Shown in pieces: positions 35,571 through 45,295 of a stretch of DNA of 64,000 nucleotides. Below the pieces are notes generated by a model. It worked only from the letters and a program-made list of their open reading frames with translations. It had not been told where the DNA came from and did not search any database. The stretch covers positions 1-64,000 of the forward strand of contig NZ_JABEQN010000010.1 of assembly GCF_014174165.1 (NCBI RefSeq). Direction: 5' to 3'. Every line of letters begins with the position of its first letter. The first letter of the stretch is position 1. Made by a program: the position numbers and the translations under genes. The stretch is from Gluconacetobacter dulcium (GTDB lineage: Bacteria; Pseudomonadota; Alphaproteobacteria; Acetobacterales; Acetobacteraceae).

Positions 35571-37973
35571 TTAGTAGGTGAAGCTGAGCTGCCCCATGAA
35601 GGTCCGGCCGGCGGAGGGCGTGGCGCGGTTTGAGAACAGGCTCTGGTAGTTCAGCCTGTTGGCCAGATTGTAACCGTTCATCGCGATCTTCCAGTGGTCG
35701 TTGAAATGATGCGAGAGGACGGCATCGAAATCCAGGTTGGCCGGTGCGCGCATCGTATTGGCCGCATCCAGCCAGACATGCTGGCGCCAGGTCAGGCCGC
35801 CGCCGAAGGCGATATTGTAGGGTTTGCTCGGGAACGCCTCGTAGACCGACCACAGCGTCGCCTGATTATGCGGCACATATTGCACCTGCCGGCCGCGATT
35901 GGCTGCCGTGGCGGAACTGGTCGTATCGCTGTCATAGAGGGCGTAGGTAGCACTGACGTTCCATCCACGCATGATCATGCCGCCGACAGACAGTTCCAGC
36001 CCCTGGTTGCGCTGGCGATCGGAGCTTCCGAGGATTTCGCCCGTGACCGGGTCAGCGTTCAGCGCATTGCCCTTTTCCAGCCGGAACAGAGACGCCGTGA
36101 AGCCGATCCGGTCATGGAAGGCGCTGTATTTCGCGCCGACTTCGTACAGATTGGCCTTTTCCGGGCTGGCGTAGGAATTGGTGCCCGGACGGATCGGCAC
36201 CGAGCCGTTGGTGACATACATGCCCATCGGCGTCGTCGAGTTGGCCCAGGTGAAATAATAGGTCTGGTGCTCGTCGGGTGTCAGCACCAGGCTGACATTC
36301 GGGTTGAAGACGCTGCTGACATTGTGGAAGTGGACATCGGGAAACTTGGCGACGTTGCCCCCGGTCAGATTGTAGCTGGTCTGCCAGCGATCCCAGCGGA
36401 AGCCGCCTTTGACCGACAGCCACTTCGTGATCCAGATCTGATCGAAGAAGAACAGGCCGGTATCGAATCCGTAGCCGTTGCTGTGCGGCTTGGCGCCCAG
36501 GCTGCCCAGCGTGACCAGGCCGCCCGGATTGGCCTCGCCCGGCACGAGGTCGAGATTGCCGACATACGGATTGGGGTTGACCAGATTGGCGTAGGGCTTC
36601 GCCTTCAGATAGGTCGATTGCGAGCGCACGTCGTTGACGCGCTCGATATCGAAGCCGGCCACGATCTGGTGTTTCAGGAAACCGGTGTCGAAATCGGCGA
36701 CCATGGAGCCGACATTCTGCACCGACCAGCTTGTCTGCTGGTAGGGCAGCGGCGCCATGTAGGTGCCCGGCCCCACGCCGTTGCCGGCGCCGACCGGGCC
36801 GGATCGCGCGACGAGGGCGGCGTTGGGGTTGCCCAGGAAGTAATTATTGACGCAGGTCTTGTCGCATGTCGCCTTCGACGCCGCGAAGGTGCGGTAATAT
36901 TCGCCGCCGCGCAGATCGTCATAAAAGGTGATGTGCTTGTTCAGCCTGAAGGAGAAGCGCGCGGTCTCCATATTGTCGTTGGTGGCATTCTGGTCGTTGT
37001 TCGTACCATAGAAATTGGTACGGCGAATGCCGTATTCGGTAATCGGCGCACCGAAAGCCGCACCCGGCTTTTTGACGACCGGCACGCCGAAATCGGGGAT
37101 CGAGTTTTCCTGCTGGTGCATATATTGCAGGATCAGCGTCGTGCGCCGGCCCAGCCCGAAGGCGATCGACGGGGCGATGCCCCAGCGATGGGAATAGAGA
37201 AAGTCGCGGCCGACGATATTGTTTTCGCTGCCCATGCCGGTGATGCGCAGGGCGGTGCTGCTGTCCAGCCGCTTGTTGAAATCGAGCGTGCCCCGATAAT
37301 AGGAGCCCGAACCGCCGCTGAACTCGGCGGCGTAACGGTCGGTCAGGCCCGCCGTCTTGGTCTTCATGTTGATGGCGCCGCCGGTGGTGCCGTTGCCGAA
37401 CACCTCGGACGACGGCCCCTTGATGACGGAAACCGTCTCCAGATTGAAGGCGTCGCGGCTATAAACACCGAAATCGCGCAGGCCGTCTTCGTAGATGTCG
37501 TTCTGCGCCTGGAAGCCCCGAATCAGGAACTGGTCGCCATTCATGCCGCCGGCGCCCTCGCCGATGGAGGACGTGACGCCCGGCACGTTGCGCAATGCCT
37601 CGTCCAGCGACTTGACGTTCTGCTGCTTCATCAGGGCCTGCGGCACGACGTTGATCTGCTGCGGCGTGTGCAGCACATCCTGCGGCATCCGCGACAGGCC
37701 GGTGGGCTCGTGCAGCGTGTTGAAGCCGTGGCCGACGACCGTCACCGTCTCCGGCGCGTGGCCGCCATCGGCCAGGACCTTGTCCGCGTCGGCATGCTTC
37801 GCCGTGCCGTCCGGCCGCGCGTCGCGTGTGGGCCGCTGGCCGTCGAGCCGTTCGTGCGCCCGGTGCGGATCGGTCGTCGGATCGGGCGTCGCGGCCTGAG
37901 CGGCCGAGGCCGCAAGGGCCAGTCCGGTCATGACGGGCAAAGGTTGAAGGCAACGACTGATAAAGCGGCTCAT
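35571..37973 (-). CDS. TonB-dependent siderophore receptor (catecholate type)
   Basis: This outer-membrane receptor of the Fiu/PiuA/CirA branch imports ferric siderophores, probably catecholates or their breakdown forms. It has a signal peptide (FISRCLQPLPVMTGLALAAS) and a His/Asp-rich linker. The plug shows PQDVLHTPQQINVVPQALM, SLDEALRNVPGVTSSIGEGA and GDQFLIRGFQAQNDIYEDGL. The barrel ends in LSFTY, giving about 800 residues. I place the start at the ATG at 37973, just after CGGGGTG. ATG 37988 is also in frame. A Fur box lies 44-63 bp upstream, so iron repression is expected. Confidence 0.93.
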   Translation of the reverse strand: MSRFISRCLQPLPVMTGLALAASAAQAATPDPTTDPHRAHERLDGQRPTRDARPDGTAKHADADKVLADGGHAPETVTVVGHGFNTLHEPTGLSRMPQDVLHTPQQINVVPQALMKQQNVKSLDEALRNVPGVTSSIGEGAGGMNGDQFLIRGFQAQNDIYEDGLRDFGVYSRDAFNLETVSVIKGPSSEVFGNGTTGGAINMKTKTAGLTDRYAAEFSGGSGSYYRGTLDFNKRLDSSTALRITGMGSENNIVGRDFLYSHRWGIAPSIAFGLGRRTTLILQYMHQQENSIPDFGVPVVKKPGAAFGAPITEYGIRRTNFYGTNNDQNATNDNMETARFSFRLNKHITFYDDLRGGEYYRTFAASKATCDKTCVNNYFLGNPNAALVARSGPVGAGNGVGPGTYMAPLPYQQTSWSVQNVGSMVADFDTGFLKHQIVAGFDIERVNDVRSQSTYLKAKPYANLVNPNPYVGNLDLVPGEANPGGLVTLGSLGAKPHSNGYGFDTGLFFFDQIWITKWLSVKGGFRWDRWQTSYNLTGGNVAKFPDVHFHNVSSVFNPNVSLVLTPDEHQTYYFTWANSTTPMGMYVTNGSVPIRPGTNSYASPEKANLYEVGAKYSAFHDRIGFTASLFRLEKGNALNADPVTGEILGSSDRQRNQGLELSVGGMIMRGWNVSATYALYDSDTTSSATAANRGRQVQYVPHNQATLWSVYEAFPSKPYNIAFGGGLTWRQHVWLDAANTMRAPANLDFDAVLSHHFNDHWKIAMNGYNLANRLNYQSLFSNRATPSAGRTFMGQLSFTY

Positions 37974-38016
37974 GGCACCCCGTTTCATTTCGATACAGTG
38001 AACGCGGAACCATTAT

Positions 38017-38036
38017 CAATAATGAGAATTATTCGC
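38017..38036 (-). promoter_or_regulatory. Fur box of the siderophore receptor
   Basis: CAATAATGAGAATTATTCGC closely matches the Fur consensus core ATAATGAGAATTATT. It lies 44 bp before the chosen start. Confidence 0.75.
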
Positions 38037-38040
38037 AATT

Positions 38041-38364
38041 TAAATGTGACAGAATAATATCGCGGGGCGGCCGTTACGGACCCGGATCACGCCATCGACA
38101 TCGGCACCCATGATGGATATTCAGAAAAAAATACCTGATATTCCATATACTTTTCCACTTCGTGAGAAAAATCCGGCCAACGGGATTCCGGTGAGGAAAA
38201 GGCGCATACGCGGCGACAGGCGCGTCGGCGTGTGACGGTCTTTGTCATTGACCGGCTTGCGATACGCGCCGGCGAGCGAGAACGGCCCTGGTGGCCGCAA
38301 GCCCCATGCGCGGGAACGCGTGCCGAATCGCATGCCCACAGGGGCTCCGAGGACGACGGGGGCG
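38041..38364. other. Intergenic stretch, no gene supported
   Basis: Apart from the promoter side of the siderophore receptor, I see nothing convincing. Short minus-strand frames (38121-38339 and 38087-38404) have no start signals. Their in-frame overlap with the 3' end of the ATPase gene explains part of their length. Confidence 0.4.
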
Positions 38365-39858
38365 CTATGCTCCGTCGCTGGGATCGGACGGCGCGGTTTC
38401 CCATCCCGGCCCGATCACGGCCGCGCTGCGCCGCCCCAAGCCGTCCATGCGCAGGACGATGACGTTCTGTTCTTCCAGATAGGTCAGTTGCCGGCGGGCA
38501 CGGCCGAGCGAGTGCGTGCCATAAACCCGCGCCACCGCCGCATCCGACGGGCAGGGCTGGCCCTCCATCGCGGCGCGGGCGATCAGCAGGAAGATGCCGC
38601 GCACATCGTCCGGCAGCGGGGCGGCGATGCGCTCGGCCTGCATCCAGCGGTCGGATTCGGCGGTCTCGGCATCCACGCCCGCCCGCGCGGTGGCCAGCAG
38701 GCGGCGGAAGCGCGGCATGTCCAGCGCCTCGCGCCCCATGCCTTCGATCCGGCAGCGGACCAGGAAATCCTGATACAGCACCGGCGGCGGCCGGAAGCCC
38801 GCGTCCTCGTCACGCAGGATTTCGGTCAGGATGGTGAGAAAGCGGCGCTTCTGCTCCGCCTTGTCGGCCGGAGTTTCCACGACCGGCGCTTCCATCTCGG
38901 CCTCTACCGCCGCCGAGGCCGCGTGGGCCGCGAGTTGCGCCAGAATATCGGGCGGTGGCGGGGCGGTCGGGCGGGCCGGACGGGGCAGGCTCTCGCGGTC
39001 CGGCAGTTTCGCCAGGATCAGGTCGCGAATATCCTCGGGCGGCGCGGCCGGCCCCATGGGCAGCAGCGTCGGCCCGGCGGACCGGCTTTCGGTCTCCACG
39101 TCGCCGATGCGCACCGGCACCGGGCGGCGATAGAGCGCCGGGCCGAGTGCCACGAAATAGCCCCGTTCCAGATCGCGGAAGCTCTCGGCCTGGCGGCGCT
39201 CCATGCCCAGCAGGTCGGCGGCGCGCATCATGTCGATATCGAGGAACGTGCGCCCCATCAGGAAGTTGGACGCCTCGGCGGCCACGTTCTTGGCCAGCTT
39301 GGCCAGACGCTGGGTGGCGATCACCCCCGCCAGGCCGCGCTTGCGGCCACGGCACATCAGGTTGGTCATGGCGCCCAGCGAGGCGCGCCGGGCCTCGTCC
39401 GTCACCTCGCCGGCGGCGGCGGGGGCGAAAAGCTGCGCCTCGTCCACCACCACCAGGACGGGGTACCAATATTCGCGCCCGACCTCGAACATGCCGCCCA
39501 GGAAGGCGGCCGCACGGCGCATCTGCACCTCGGCATCCGCGCCTTCCAGGTTCAGCACCACCGAGGCGCGATGCACGCGCATGCGCTCGCCGGCCGCCTG
39601 CAACTCGGCCTCGGTATGGGCCGAGCCGTCGATCACCAGATGGCCGAACCGTTCCGCCAGACTGACGAAATCGCCTTCGGGGTCGATGATCGCCTGCTGC
39701 ACCAGCGTTGCCGACTGCTCCAGCAGGCGCCGCAGCAGGTGGGATTTGCCCGACCCCGAATTGCCCTGCACCAGCAGGCGGGTGGACAGCAGTTCCGCCA
39801 GGTCCATGACCGCCGGGCCGCCGCCCCGTATATCCCCAATCGTGATCGAAACCGTCAT
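38365..39858 (-). CDS. HerA-like P-loop ATPase
   Basis: This 497-residue cytoplasmic ATPase is of the HerA/DUF87 type. Walker A is GNSGSGKS at residues 32-39, Walker B is VLVVVDEAQLF (D139/E140), and LAGVIATQRLAKLAKNV contains the sensor Gln. HerA proteins are DNA translocases. The missing N-terminal HAS barrel and a long Pro/Ala linker (about 285-330) followed by a separate helical domain make this a variant. The start ATG overlaps the stop of the flavoprotein gene (ATGA). No NurA nuclease is adjacent, so a role in DNA repair is uncertain. Confidence 0.85.
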   Translation of the reverse strand: MTVSITIGDIRGGGPAVMDLAELLSTRLLVQGNSGSGKSHLLRRLLEQSATLVQQAIIDPEGDFVSLAERFGHLVIDGSAHTEAELQAAGERMRVHRASVVLNLEGADAEVQMRRAAAFLGGMFEVGREYWYPVLVVVDEAQLFAPAAAGEVTDEARRASLGAMTNLMCRGRKRGLAGVIATQRLAKLAKNVAAEASNFLMGRTFLDIDMMRAADLLGMERRQAESFRDLERGYFVALGPALYRRPVPVRIGDVETESRSAGPTLLPMGPAAPPEDIRDLILAKLPDRESLPRPARPTAPPPPDILAQLAAHAASAAVEAEMEAPVVETPADKAEQKRRFLTILTEILRDEDAGFRPPPVLYQDFLVRCRIEGMGREALDMPRFRRLLATARAGVDAETAESDRWMQAERIAAPLPDDVRGIFLLIARAAMEGQPCPSDAAVARVYGTHSLGRARRQLTYLEEQNVIVLRMDGLGRRSAAVIGPGWETAPSDPSDGA

Positions 39859-41093
39859 GGGCAGGACGGATACCGTTCCTTGCCCCCCTCCTGCAACCAG
39901 TCGAGCACGCCATGGGCTGCCGCGCGGCCGGTCGCGAAGCAGGCTTGCAACAGATAACCGCCCGTCGGTGCTTCCCAATCCAGCATCTCGCCCGCCACGA
40001 ACACGCCCGGCAGCGCCCGCAGCATGAAGCGCGCATCCACCGCATCCGCCCTGACGCCACCGGCCACCGAGATCGCCCGGTCCAGCGAATCGGGTGCCGT
40101 CAGCGTGACCGGCACCGCCTTGATCAGCCGCGCCAGCGACGGCGCGTCGCGCGGCGGTGCATCCGGCCCCTCGCGCAGCAACGCCACTGCGACCGGTGGC
40201 AGGCGCAACGCCTTGCGCAGCGTGTTCGACAGGCTCTCGCGCCCCCGGACCCGGGCCAGACGTTCGGCCAGCGCGGCCTCGGTCATGTCGGGACGCAGAT
40301 CGACCATCAGGCGCGCCTGCCCCTCGGCGGCGATCCGGTCGCGCAGCAAGGCCGAGAGGGCGTAGACCGCCCCGCCTTCCAGCCCCCGCGCCGTCACCAC
40401 CGCCTCACCGCGCACGGTGGGGCCGCCGCTCTCGGGCGTCAACGCGATGCCGCGCAGCGGCGTGCCGGCGAAACGCGCGCGCAAGGTGTCGCTCCAGTCG
40501 GTGCGGAAGCCGCAATTGGCGGGGCGGAACGGTGCCAGTTCCACGCCCTCGCCGGCCAGCAGGCCGGTCCATGCACCATCGGAACCCAGGCGGGCCCAGC
40601 TTGCCCCGCCCAGCGCCAGCACGACCGCGTCGGCAGCCAGTACGCGCTCGCCCTGCGGCGAGACCACACGCACCCGTCCCGGCCCGTCCCAGCCGGTCCA
40701 AGCGTGGCGGGTCAGGATCGTCACCCCCTGCTCCGCCAGTCGCGCGCCCCAGGCCCGCAGTAGCGGTGACGCCTTCATCGCCTGGGGGAACACCCGCCCG
40801 CTGCTGCCGACGAAACAGGGCTGGCCCAGCCCAGCCGCCCAATCGCGCAAATCGTCGGGGGAAAAGGCCCGCAAGGCGGGCTCCAGCCACGGGCGTGCGA
40901 CACCGTAGCGGGTCAGGAAACGCTCCAGCGATTCGGAATGGGTCAGGTTCAGCCCGCCCCGGCCGGCCATCAGCAGCTTGCGGCCGATGGTCGGCATGCG
41001 TTCCACCACCGTCACGGCGCATCCGCCGGCAGCCAGGGCCTCGGCGGCGGCCAGACCGGCCGGCCCGCCGCCGATCACCACGATATGGGCCAT
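39855..41093 (-). CDS. HI0933-like NAD(P)/FAD-dependent oxidoreductase
   Basis: This 412-residue flavoprotein has the FAD fold HIVVIGGGPAGLAAAEALAA, the family's GRKLLMAGRGGLNLTHSE, and the C-terminal GVFVAGEMLDWEAPTGGYLL. These are hallmarks of the BaiN/HI0933 group, whose substrate is mostly unknown. Some members reduce bile-acid or other double bonds. The start is the ATG at 41093, behind AGGAAC. A longer frame begins at 41114. It is coupled by overlap to the HerA-like ATPase downstream. Confidence 0.88.
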   Translation of the reverse strand: MAHIVVIGGGPAGLAAAEALAAGGCAVTVVERMPTIGRKLLMAGRGGLNLTHSESLERFLTRYGVARPWLEPALRAFSPDDLRDWAAGLGQPCFVGSSGRVFPQAMKASPLLRAWGARLAEQGVTILTRHAWTGWDGPGRVRVVSPQGERVLAADAVVLALGGASWARLGSDGAWTGLLAGEGVELAPFRPANCGFRTDWSDTLRARFAGTPLRGIALTPESGGPTVRGEAVVTARGLEGGAVYALSALLRDRIAAEGQARLMVDLRPDMTEAALAERLARVRGRESLSNTLRKALRLPPVAVALLREGPDAPPRDAPSLARLIKAVPVTLTAPDSLDRAISVAGGVRADAVDARFMLRALPGVFVAGEMLDWEAPTGGYLLQACFATGRAAAHGVLDWLQEGGKERYPSCP

Positions 41094-41150
41094 GCTGTTC
41101 CTGCTCCCTCGCACACTACCCGCCGGGCCGGCGCGCGCGGACGGCCGGGA

Positions 41151-42599
41151 TCAGCGGGGGACCAACGGCCCTTCGGTCCGCGCACCGCGATGCCAGACCT
41201 GCTCGATCCTGTCGACTGCGGTAATGTCCGCCGCCGGATCGCCCGAGACCACCACTAGGTCGGCCCAGCGGCCCGGCAGCAGGATGCCCCGGTCGTCCAG
41301 ATGCATCAGGGCCGCCGCATTGCCGGTCGCGACCGCCAGCGCCTCCATGGGCGTCAGGCCCGCCGCCACCATCAGCTTGAGTTCGCGATGTTCGGCAAAA
41401 CCGGGGATACGGGTGGGCGAGGCGCCGGAATCGGTGCCGAAGCCGATATGGATGCCCGACCGGTAGAGCGTGACCAGATTGCGCTCGTTGAGCGCCAGCG
41501 CCTTCTTCGCCGCTGCCGTCAGGGGGGCCGCCAGGATCTTCGCCCGCCAGGCCGGGTCGGCGAACTGCGCTCGCAGGGCGGGGTCCAGGCCGGCCGACAG
41601 GAAGGGGTCATCCAGCCATTCGGGATGTTCGGCGAAGATGTAGTTCGCCTCGTCCAGGTCCAGGGTGGGGATGTACCACGCCCCCTTCTGCTCCATCAGC
41701 ATGATGAAGTCGGTATCGACCGGCAGGTCGCGCACCCCGTGGGCGATGATGTCGGCCCCGGCGGTGACCAGCGCCTTGGCGTCGGCCAGGTCGTGGATAT
41801 GGGCCGCGACGCGAATCCCGCGCGCATGCGCGCGTTCGATCACCGCGCCGTAGATCACGGGGTCGATCTTGGGATAGCCCTTGGCCCCCGGCACGCCATT
41901 GCGGAAATCATCCACCCAGATCTTCACCAGATCCGTACCCTCGTCGGCCATGCGATCGACGGCGGCCTGAGCCTCGGCCACGCTGGTCGGGCGATAGACC
42001 TGGTCCGCCCCCAGATGGAACATGCCCTGCGGCGGCACGCCATCCGGCGCGCCGATGCCCTGATCGACCCCGAACAGGTCCGCCCCCGGATTGCGCCCGG
42101 CATGTTGTTCCTGCCGCAACTGGTCGAACAGCGGCGATTTGTTGAGGCCCAGCGAGACCACGGTCAGCACGCCATAGCGTTCGTACTGCTTCAACTGCGC
42201 CAGGATATTCTCGCGCGTGTAATTGGCACCGTCGTCCGTCGTGCCCTTCACCAGCCCGGTATGGCTGTGATCGGAAATCAGGCCCGGCACGATCGTCCGG
42301 CCGGTCAGGTCCACGACCTTCGCACCCGGTTCCGCAACCGTGCCGGCGGCCCCCACCGCCGCGATCCGGCCATCGCGGATCAGCAATGCGCCGTCGGCGA
42401 GCGGCGCCCGGCCGGTGCCGTCGATGATCGTGGCATGTTCCAGCAGCACCGGCTGCGCCGCCCGCGCGCCCGATGCGCCCGTCAGCATGGCCCCCAGCGA
42501 CAGGGCCACGCCGAAGGGGATCGCCCAGAGGGAGAATGATCGGATGGGGACCGCACGGAACCGGATGCGTTTCCCGTCGATGCGTGTTGCGCTCTTCAT
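41151..42599 (-). CDS. Exported amidohydrolase (imidazolonepropionase/prolidase-like)
   Basis: This 482-residue zinc hydrolase carries a signal peptide (FSLWAIPFGVALSLGAML, cleavage near ARA-AQP), so it acts in the periplasm. Metal-site residues are H111-S-H113 in LISDHSHTG, a likely carboxylated K225 in DLVKIWVDD, H266/H268 in VAAHIHD and an Asp in GFGTDSGAS. Relatives include peptidases that act on C-terminal or prolyl residues. The real substrate is not readable. AGGGGA precedes the ATG. It lies downstream of an Lrp-linked TonB receptor on the same strand, with 214 bp between them. Confidence 0.88.
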   Translation of the reverse strand: MKSATRIDGKRIRFRAVPIRSFSLWAIPFGVALSLGAMLTGASGARAAQPVLLEHATIIDGTGRAPLADGALLIRDGRIAAVGAAGTVAEPGAKVVDLTGRTIVPGLISDHSHTGLVKGTTDDGANYTRENILAQLKQYERYGVLTVVSLGLNKSPLFDQLRQEQHAGRNPGADLFGVDQGIGAPDGVPPQGMFHLGADQVYRPTSVAEAQAAVDRMADEGTDLVKIWVDDFRNGVPGAKGYPKIDPVIYGAVIERAHARGIRVAAHIHDLADAKALVTAGADIIAHGVRDLPVDTDFIMLMEQKGAWYIPTLDLDEANYIFAEHPEWLDDPFLSAGLDPALRAQFADPAWRAKILAAPLTAAAKKALALNERNLVTLYRSGIHIGFGTDSGASPTRIPGFAEHRELKLMVAAGLTPMEALAVATGNAAALMHLDDRGILLPGRWADLVVVSGDPAADITAVDRIEQVWHRGARTEGPLVPR

Positions 42600-42637
42600 G
42601 TCGGTCCCCTGCCCTTCCTGCCCCGGTATCTCCGGCC

Positions 42638-42653
42638 CCCACTGTTAAGTGGG
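42638..42653. promoter_or_regulatory. Inverted repeat before the amidohydrolase gene
   Basis: CCCACT / AGTGGG with loop GTTA lies 39 bp before the start codon. It could be an operator or a leader hairpin. Confidence 0.35.
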
Positions 42654-42774
42654 ATGGTCAGGATGTCCAGACCGGCCGTCCATCAACGATACGCGGCCGG
42701 AAGGCGATGCACGCCCCCTCATTTTTTTTTGCGCGGCAGGCGCAGCGCGCGCGGCGGTAGCGGGTCGTCGGGGT

Positions 42775-42799
42775 GCGCGCCGGCGGCGAGCCGGCGCGC
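42775..42799 (-). terminator. Hairpin after the TonB receptor gene
   Basis: A perfect 10-bp stem (GCGCGCCGGC / GCCGGCGCGC) with a 5-base loop lies 14 bp past the minus-strand stop codon. It has no T-run, so it may be only a weak terminator. Confidence 0.5.
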
Positions 42800-42813
42800 G
42801 GTCCCCTTGCGCA

Positions 42814-45240
42814 TCAGAAGCGGGCGCGTATCGTTCCGAAGAACTGGCGCGGCGCGCCGGCGAACATCGACTGCCGGTCGCCCGAAATCGGATTGGCGCC
42901 GATCGCGCTGATATATTCCTGATTGAACAGGTTGTAGATACCAAGGGAGAAATTCAGGCCCGCGACGTGCGGGATATGCTTGAAATCGTACGATGCCGTC
43001 AGGTTGGCGTTCCAGTACGGGTCGACCGACGTGTCGTTCATGTAGGACAGGTAGCGTCGCCCCATGTAATAGACGTTGAAGTTCAGCGTTGCGTCCCCGT
43101 AGGTATAGGCTACGTTCGATTTATACATGACGGACGGGTAATTGACCTCCATCTTGCCTTTGAGGTCGTAATACGTCCCGGCATTATAGATACCCTGACC
43201 GTAGGTCGAATGATTGTAGCTGATGCTGTTGAAGATTTCGAGGTGCGGCAGGGGGCGGACCGTGACCCCGGCATCGACGCCCCACATCGCCATCGACCCG
43301 ACATTCAGGAAGGTCTGGTTGGCATTGACCAGCGTGCCGCTGGTGATCGGCGCCAGGCGGTTGGAATAATCCGAATGATACAGGTTCAGCACGCCATCGA
43401 CATATCTGCTGTTGTAACGGTAGCCGATCAGGTAGTTCCAGGTGCTTTCGGGCTTCAGCGTCTTGCGCAACTGCGAGAAAATGGCCTGGTTGTCGACGCC
43501 CCAGGCAACAGGCGAGTTCCACCCGCCATAGGAATAGGCGCGCATATTGCGCGAGACGTCGAAGAACAGTTCATGATGTTGCAGGAACGTCCAGTTCAGG
43601 CTGACATGGGGCAGGAAGGCGCCCGCCGTCGTCAGGCTGCCGCTGGGTAGCATGCTCTGCCCGGTATAGGTCTCGTTGTTTTCGAACGCGCCACCCGCCG
43701 TCGTGACCAGCAGCGACTTGAACCCCGCATGCAGGCGCAGGGTGGGCAGGATGTGCCAGGCATCCTGAAGATAGTACTGGAAGGCATTCGTGTTCATCTG
43801 CACGCCATAGCGTGTGGCGAACGAATCCTTGTAGGGTCCGGTGCCCTTGCGCGGCGTGCCCTCGCCCAGAAGGGGCTGGCTGTATAGCCGCTGCGCGTAG
43901 GTGAAATCGTTGTTTTCGTACCAGACGCCGGATTCCAGGTCGTGATGGCCCAGCCGGTATTGCAGCGCCAGCGTACCGCCGACACGGCGGAACCATTGAT
44001 GGTCGGCCTGCTGGATCATCGGCGCGCCGTTGGGCGACGACACGTACGGATTGGTGAATTCGTAGTCTCCGCCGGAGACCTGTGCATACAGCACGCTCTT
44101 CAGCCGCAGGCGTGATGTCAGGTCGTATTTCCCGTTCAGCCCGGTCAGATAATTCCGCTGGTCCTGCGCCGCATCGTAATACGCGATGTCGGTGGGGCTG
44201 GACACCTGGTCCCATCCGGCGGGAAAGATGCCCTGCGCGGCCAGGTAGGCGCCCTTGTAGTCCGGATAGAAATAATCCGTCCTCGACCCAAGCTTGCGTT
44301 TGATCTCCAGGCTGATATTCCCGTAATTATATTGATTGAACTGGGAATAGTCGAAAAATCCCGTCAACTGCCCGCGATCGCCCAGAGGCTGGACGAACTT
44401 GAAATTCGCCTGCTGCTCGTACTGGTTGCCATGGCCCTTCCATTTCTGCGCGTCGGTGCGCGCGTAGGACGCCATGAATTTCGTGCCGGTCTGGTTCAGC
44501 ACACCGCTGTGGAAGCGGCCGAACGTGCGATAGGTGCTGTTGCTGCCGAAGGTCTGCGAGACATCGGCCCCCAGCGTGTCGCGCGGGTCCAGCGTATAAT
44601 ATTGCAGCGCGCCGCCGAGATTGGCGGTCGATGCGACATCGAGCGCGCCGCCGCCCTGGGACATGTCGATCCGCGCGATGTTGTCGGGCGTCACAGCCTC
44701 GTTGATATCCAGGCCGTTCGTGTTGATGAAACCCTGGTCACCCAGTGGAATCCCGTCCAGGGTGACGCCCAACTGGCTCTGGTTATAGCCACGGATATAC
44801 AGCGAATTGGCATAGGTATCGAGGCCCAGCGCGTCCGCCGTGGCGAAGCTGACGCCCGGCGTCGTCGCCCCGAGGACCTGGAGCGGGCTGGTCCCTGCCA
44901 CGAAGCGGTTGAGCGTCTTGCGCGTGATGGTCTGCTCCATGCCGTGAGACGTCTCGTGCGACCCCACGACCGACAGCGCCTCGGCCGAGCGGGGTTCCGC
45001 GGCCTGCGCGTGGCGCGCCGCGGGCCTGGCCGCCGCATGCCGCGCAGGCGTCTGCCCGGCGGGCGCGGGCTTGGGCCGGCTGGCCTGCGCGTGGGCATCC
45101 GGATGAGCCATGGGCGCCAGAGCCATGGCCCCCAGAGCCGTCGCCAGCATCAGCCGGCGACGGCGGTAAAAGGGACGTGGATCTCTGTCCATCCGGATGG
45201 AAACCGTCGCTTGCACGTCAGAGTCATATTTTTTTTGCAT
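42814..45240 (-). CDS. TonB-dependent receptor (unknown ligand)
   Basis: This 808-residue outer-membrane receptor starts at the ATG at 45240, with GAGGG 7 bases upstream. It has a long signal region (RRRRLMLATALGAMALAPMA), then an Ala/Pro/His-rich linker. The plug shows SPLQVLGATTPGVSFATADA, NSLYIRGYNQSQLGVTLDGI and GGALDVASTANLGGALQYY. The barrel ends in TIRARF. No Fur box is seen upstream. Instead it is divergent from an Lrp-type regulator, which suggests control by an amino acid or peptide rather than iron. Acetic acid bacteria carry several receptors of this sort with unknown substrates. Confidence 0.9.
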   Translation of the reverse strand: MQKKYDSDVQATVSIRMDRDPRPFYRRRRLMLATALGAMALAPMAHPDAHAQASRPKPAPAGQTPARHAAARPAARHAQAAEPRSAEALSVVGSHETSHGMEQTITRKTLNRFVAGTSPLQVLGATTPGVSFATADALGLDTYANSLYIRGYNQSQLGVTLDGIPLGDQGFINTNGLDINEAVTPDNIARIDMSQGGGALDVASTANLGGALQYYTLDPRDTLGADVSQTFGSNSTYRTFGRFHSGVLNQTGTKFMASYARTDAQKWKGHGNQYEQQANFKFVQPLGDRGQLTGFFDYSQFNQYNYGNISLEIKRKLGSRTDYFYPDYKGAYLAAQGIFPAGWDQVSSPTDIAYYDAAQDQRNYLTGLNGKYDLTSRLRLKSVLYAQVSGGDYEFTNPYVSSPNGAPMIQQADHQWFRRVGGTLALQYRLGHHDLESGVWYENNDFTYAQRLYSQPLLGEGTPRKGTGPYKDSFATRYGVQMNTNAFQYYLQDAWHILPTLRLHAGFKSLLVTTAGGAFENNETYTGQSMLPSGSLTTAGAFLPHVSLNWTFLQHHELFFDVSRNMRAYSYGGWNSPVAWGVDNQAIFSQLRKTLKPESTWNYLIGYRYNSRYVDGVLNLYHSDYSNRLAPITSGTLVNANQTFLNVGSMAMWGVDAGVTVRPLPHLEIFNSISYNHSTYGQGIYNAGTYYDLKGKMEVNYPSVMYKSNVAYTYGDATLNFNVYYMGRRYLSYMNDTSVDPYWNANLTASYDFKHIPHVAGLNFSLGIYNLFNQEYISAIGANPISGDRQSMFAGAPRQFFGTIRARF

Positions 45241-45295
45241 ATCAGACCCTCGAAATGGGAGGGAAAAATATATCCAATCCGTTATGATCAGTGCG

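Noticed and set aside
35694-38057. A 787-codon plus-strand open frame
   Set aside because: It mirrors the siderophore receptor gene. The composition (Arg/Gly/Asp-rich) is typical of antisense frames.
42722-42730. A run of nine T on the plus strand as a terminator
   Set aside because: No hairpin precedes it on the plus strand and no plus-strand gene ends nearby.
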